Shown here one piece after another: positions 62,978 to 64,000 of a stretch of 64,000 nt of DNA. Position 1 is the stretch's first letter, and each line of letters begins with the position of its first letter. The notes under the pieces are model-generated. The model did no database searches and was not told where the DNA came from. It saw nothing but the letters and a program-made list of their open reading frames with translations. The DNA comes from Temperatibacter sp965603205. Lineage in GTDB: Bacteria > Pseudomonadota > Alphaproteobacteria > Sphingomonadales > Kordiimonadaceae. The stretch lies in the NCBI GenBank assembly GCA_965603205.1, contig CBFDCC010000008.1, positions 115,208-179,207 on the forward strand, in the 5' to 3' direction. The translations under genes and the position numbers were made by a program.

Positions 62978-62998
62978 AGGCCTCGGCATGGCCTTTTG
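62978..62998 (+). terminator. Terminator-like hairpin after nadB
   Basis: AGGCC (62978-62982) pairs with GGCCT (62990-62994) around a 7-base loop and is followed by TTT. It is nested in a larger imperfect inverted repeat (about 62942-63017) that may instead mark the end of the IS element. Confidence 0.55.
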
Positions 62999-63007
62999 AC
63001 AATATTT

Positions 63008-63400
63008 CTATCCCATAAGTGAGCGCCACTCAGAAAGTGCTTCTGAGCGTAATTCCTTATAAGTTTGTCGGTTATTGAGGTGCCGCTCTCCATTAAAATG
63101 ATTATAGATTTGACTGTGGATGGACGTGAATTTCTCTAGCGTTTTGAGCTTCCGAAATCGTTGCATCGCATATTCTCGTCGTCGGAAAGGGAGATGGCTA
63201 TTCTCAGCACGATTATTTTGCCACTTTCTAAAATCTTGTTTGTGTAAACAGCCTAGCTCTCGCATTGCTGCGGTATATGATTTGAGTTTATCTGTCACGA
63301 TTGTACCATATCGTTTCATCAGTCTTTTTAACAATCTAACGGCAGTTTTCTTATCTCTACGGGTACTGGCGACAGCATCTAGAATCTCACCTTCGTGATC
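63008..63400 (-). pseudogene. IS6-family transposase, 5'-truncated
   Basis: The frame on the minus strand encodes the C-terminal half of an IS6-type DDE transposase. Readable features are E-I-L-D-A-V-A-S-T-R-R-D-K-K-T-A, then T-I-V-T-D-K-L with the second catalytic Asp, N-R-A-E-N-S-H with the catalytic Glu, and the R-R-R-E-Y-A-M-Q-R-F and I-Y-N-H-F segments. The first Asp, the N-terminal helix-turn-helix and the start are missing. Homology stops at about 63400, where a stop codon follows in frame upstream. The element is therefore dead unless helped in trans. The left inverted repeat could lie between 62900 and 63007 but cannot be confirmed without the right end. Confidence 0.85.
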
Positions 63401-64000
63401 AAAAGATCATATCTGCCAAAAAAGGAAAAGGCGCAACTGGCCGAGATTATCAAAGCGGCGGCAAAGCTGGGCATCACCATGACCCATAATGAACCCGTGG
63501 TGACAATGGAGGGCCGCTTTCAGATCACCTTTGCAATTACAAAGGATGTGCTACCCGTCGGCGCGGATCAAACAAAGGAGCGCAGAAGTCTGACCATGCG
63601 CGTGTCAGAAATTGTTAGTAAATACAGCGCATGGAGCAAGGGGGTAAGCGATACCCTGATCTATAGGTCCACCACAGCCTATAAGGTACTGGAATCAACA
63701 GTGGTCATGACCAGCAGCGATAAGTCCAAATTGGTCATGCGTACGGGTACCCCACAAATCCTTGAGCGCTGCTGCACGATCACCATGGAAAAACCCAAGG
63801 CTAGAGAGGCAGCGCTGCGACGAGAAATACTGAGCGATACGATGTCAACTATCACAATACTGAGTGAGACGGTTTGGGAAGCGCTCAAGAAAGGGAAAGA
63901 ATACCCAGGCGATCTAGTAGTAAAAGGCGTCTTTAAAAAAGTGGGTGTAGAATCAAATGGTCATTGCAACACTTATGATAATCTATTGATTTACATGAGG
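63395..64000 (+). CDS. Unrecognised open frame starting at the IS junction, 3'-partial
   Basis: The frame is open from just after a TAG at 63380-63382 to the window end (202 codons from a GTG at 63395, no stop). The first five bases overlap the truncated transposase on the other strand. The GTG has no convincing ribosome binding site, so the true N-terminus may have been removed by the IS and the frame left headless. The product is charged and shows no signal peptide or membrane segment. It starts with a helical K-K-E-K-A-Q-L-A-E-I-I-K-A-A-A-K, followed by strand-like stretches rich in Thr, Val and Met. I do not recognise the family. Confidence 0.45.
   Translation, partial: MIKRSYLPKKEKAQLAEIIKAAAKLGITMTHNEPVVTMEGRFQITFAITKDVLPVGADQTKERRSLTMRVSEIVSKYSAWSKGVSDTLIYRSTTAYKVLESTVVMTSSDKSKLVMRTGTPQILERCCTITMEKPKAREAALRREILSDTMSTITILSETVWEALKKGKEYPGDLVVKGVFKKVGVESNGHCNTYDNLLIYMR

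Overview
The window reads as chromosome from a marine-type alphaproteobacterium of modest GC content. The evidence is conserved neighbourhoods and families rather than rRNA, which is absent: an IalB-family gene next to rlmN and close to argG, a yggT-DUF167-folD operon, a septation protein (YciB/IspZ) beside the cytochrome c maturation genes, and a FlaEY-like flagellar protein. A Kordiimonadales-like or related lineage is a reasonable guess but is inference only. I saw no tRNA, rRNA or CRISPR array. No stretch longer than about 300 bases lacks a gene.

Region 1 (1-11.7 kb, all minus strand) is a peptide and amino-acid salvage block. It holds a partial M48 protease, an APC permease coupled to a DDAH/arginine-deiminase-fold hydrolase, a secreted M24 peptidase, a large secreted BNR-propeller protein, a secreted metal-dependent amidohydrolase of the type that includes Xaa-Arg/Lys peptidases, a small membrane protein and an OPT oligopeptide transporter.

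Region 2 (11.9-28.2 kb) is mixed: a MATE exporter, a MipA/OmpV porin-like protein, an iodotyrosine-deiodinase-like flavoprotein coupled to a methyltransferase, a membrane-anchored penicillin-binding-like protein that has lost its catalytic residues and is coupled to an AlkA-type glycosylase, OmpW, a TIGR01244 phosphatase-like protein, a DUF1326-DUF2182 pair, oligopeptidase B, aminopeptidase P, three tandem paralogous periplasmic binding proteins with a W-C-P-Y-T-C motif, and OsmC.

Region 3 (28.3-36.3 kb) is a complete System I cytochrome c maturation operon, ccmA-B-C-D-E-F-G-H-I, mostly with ATGA or GTGA overlaps. It includes a 54-residue ccmD that is easy to miss. A small unknown gene and yciB follow.

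Region 4 (36.4-48.7 kb) holds mainly housekeeping genes: an MFS exporter, IalB, rlmN, a fourth binding-protein-like gene, a 2OG-oxygenase homologue lacking its iron and co-substrate ligands, argG, two AEC carriers flanking a lipoprotein S9 peptidase, marC, and the yggT-DUF167-folD operon.

Region 5 (48.8-62.9 kb) starts with an intergenic region dense in palindromes ahead of a FlaEY-like flagellar protein carrying a beta-propeller insert, then a FliL-like protein. A TonB receptor, a PiT phosphate transporter, polA, a CHCC zinc-finger protein, a lone ABC ATPase and nadB follow.

Region 6 (62.9-64 kb) is an insertion scar. A 5'-truncated IS6-family transposase abuts, at about 63400, an unrecognised open frame running off the window.

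The most unusual items are the two apparent pseudoenzymes (15874-17643 and 40414-41124), the tandem WCPYTC proteins with near-identical 3' ends, the dehalogenase-methyltransferase pair, the equally spaced palindromes before the FlaEY-like gene, and the IS junction.
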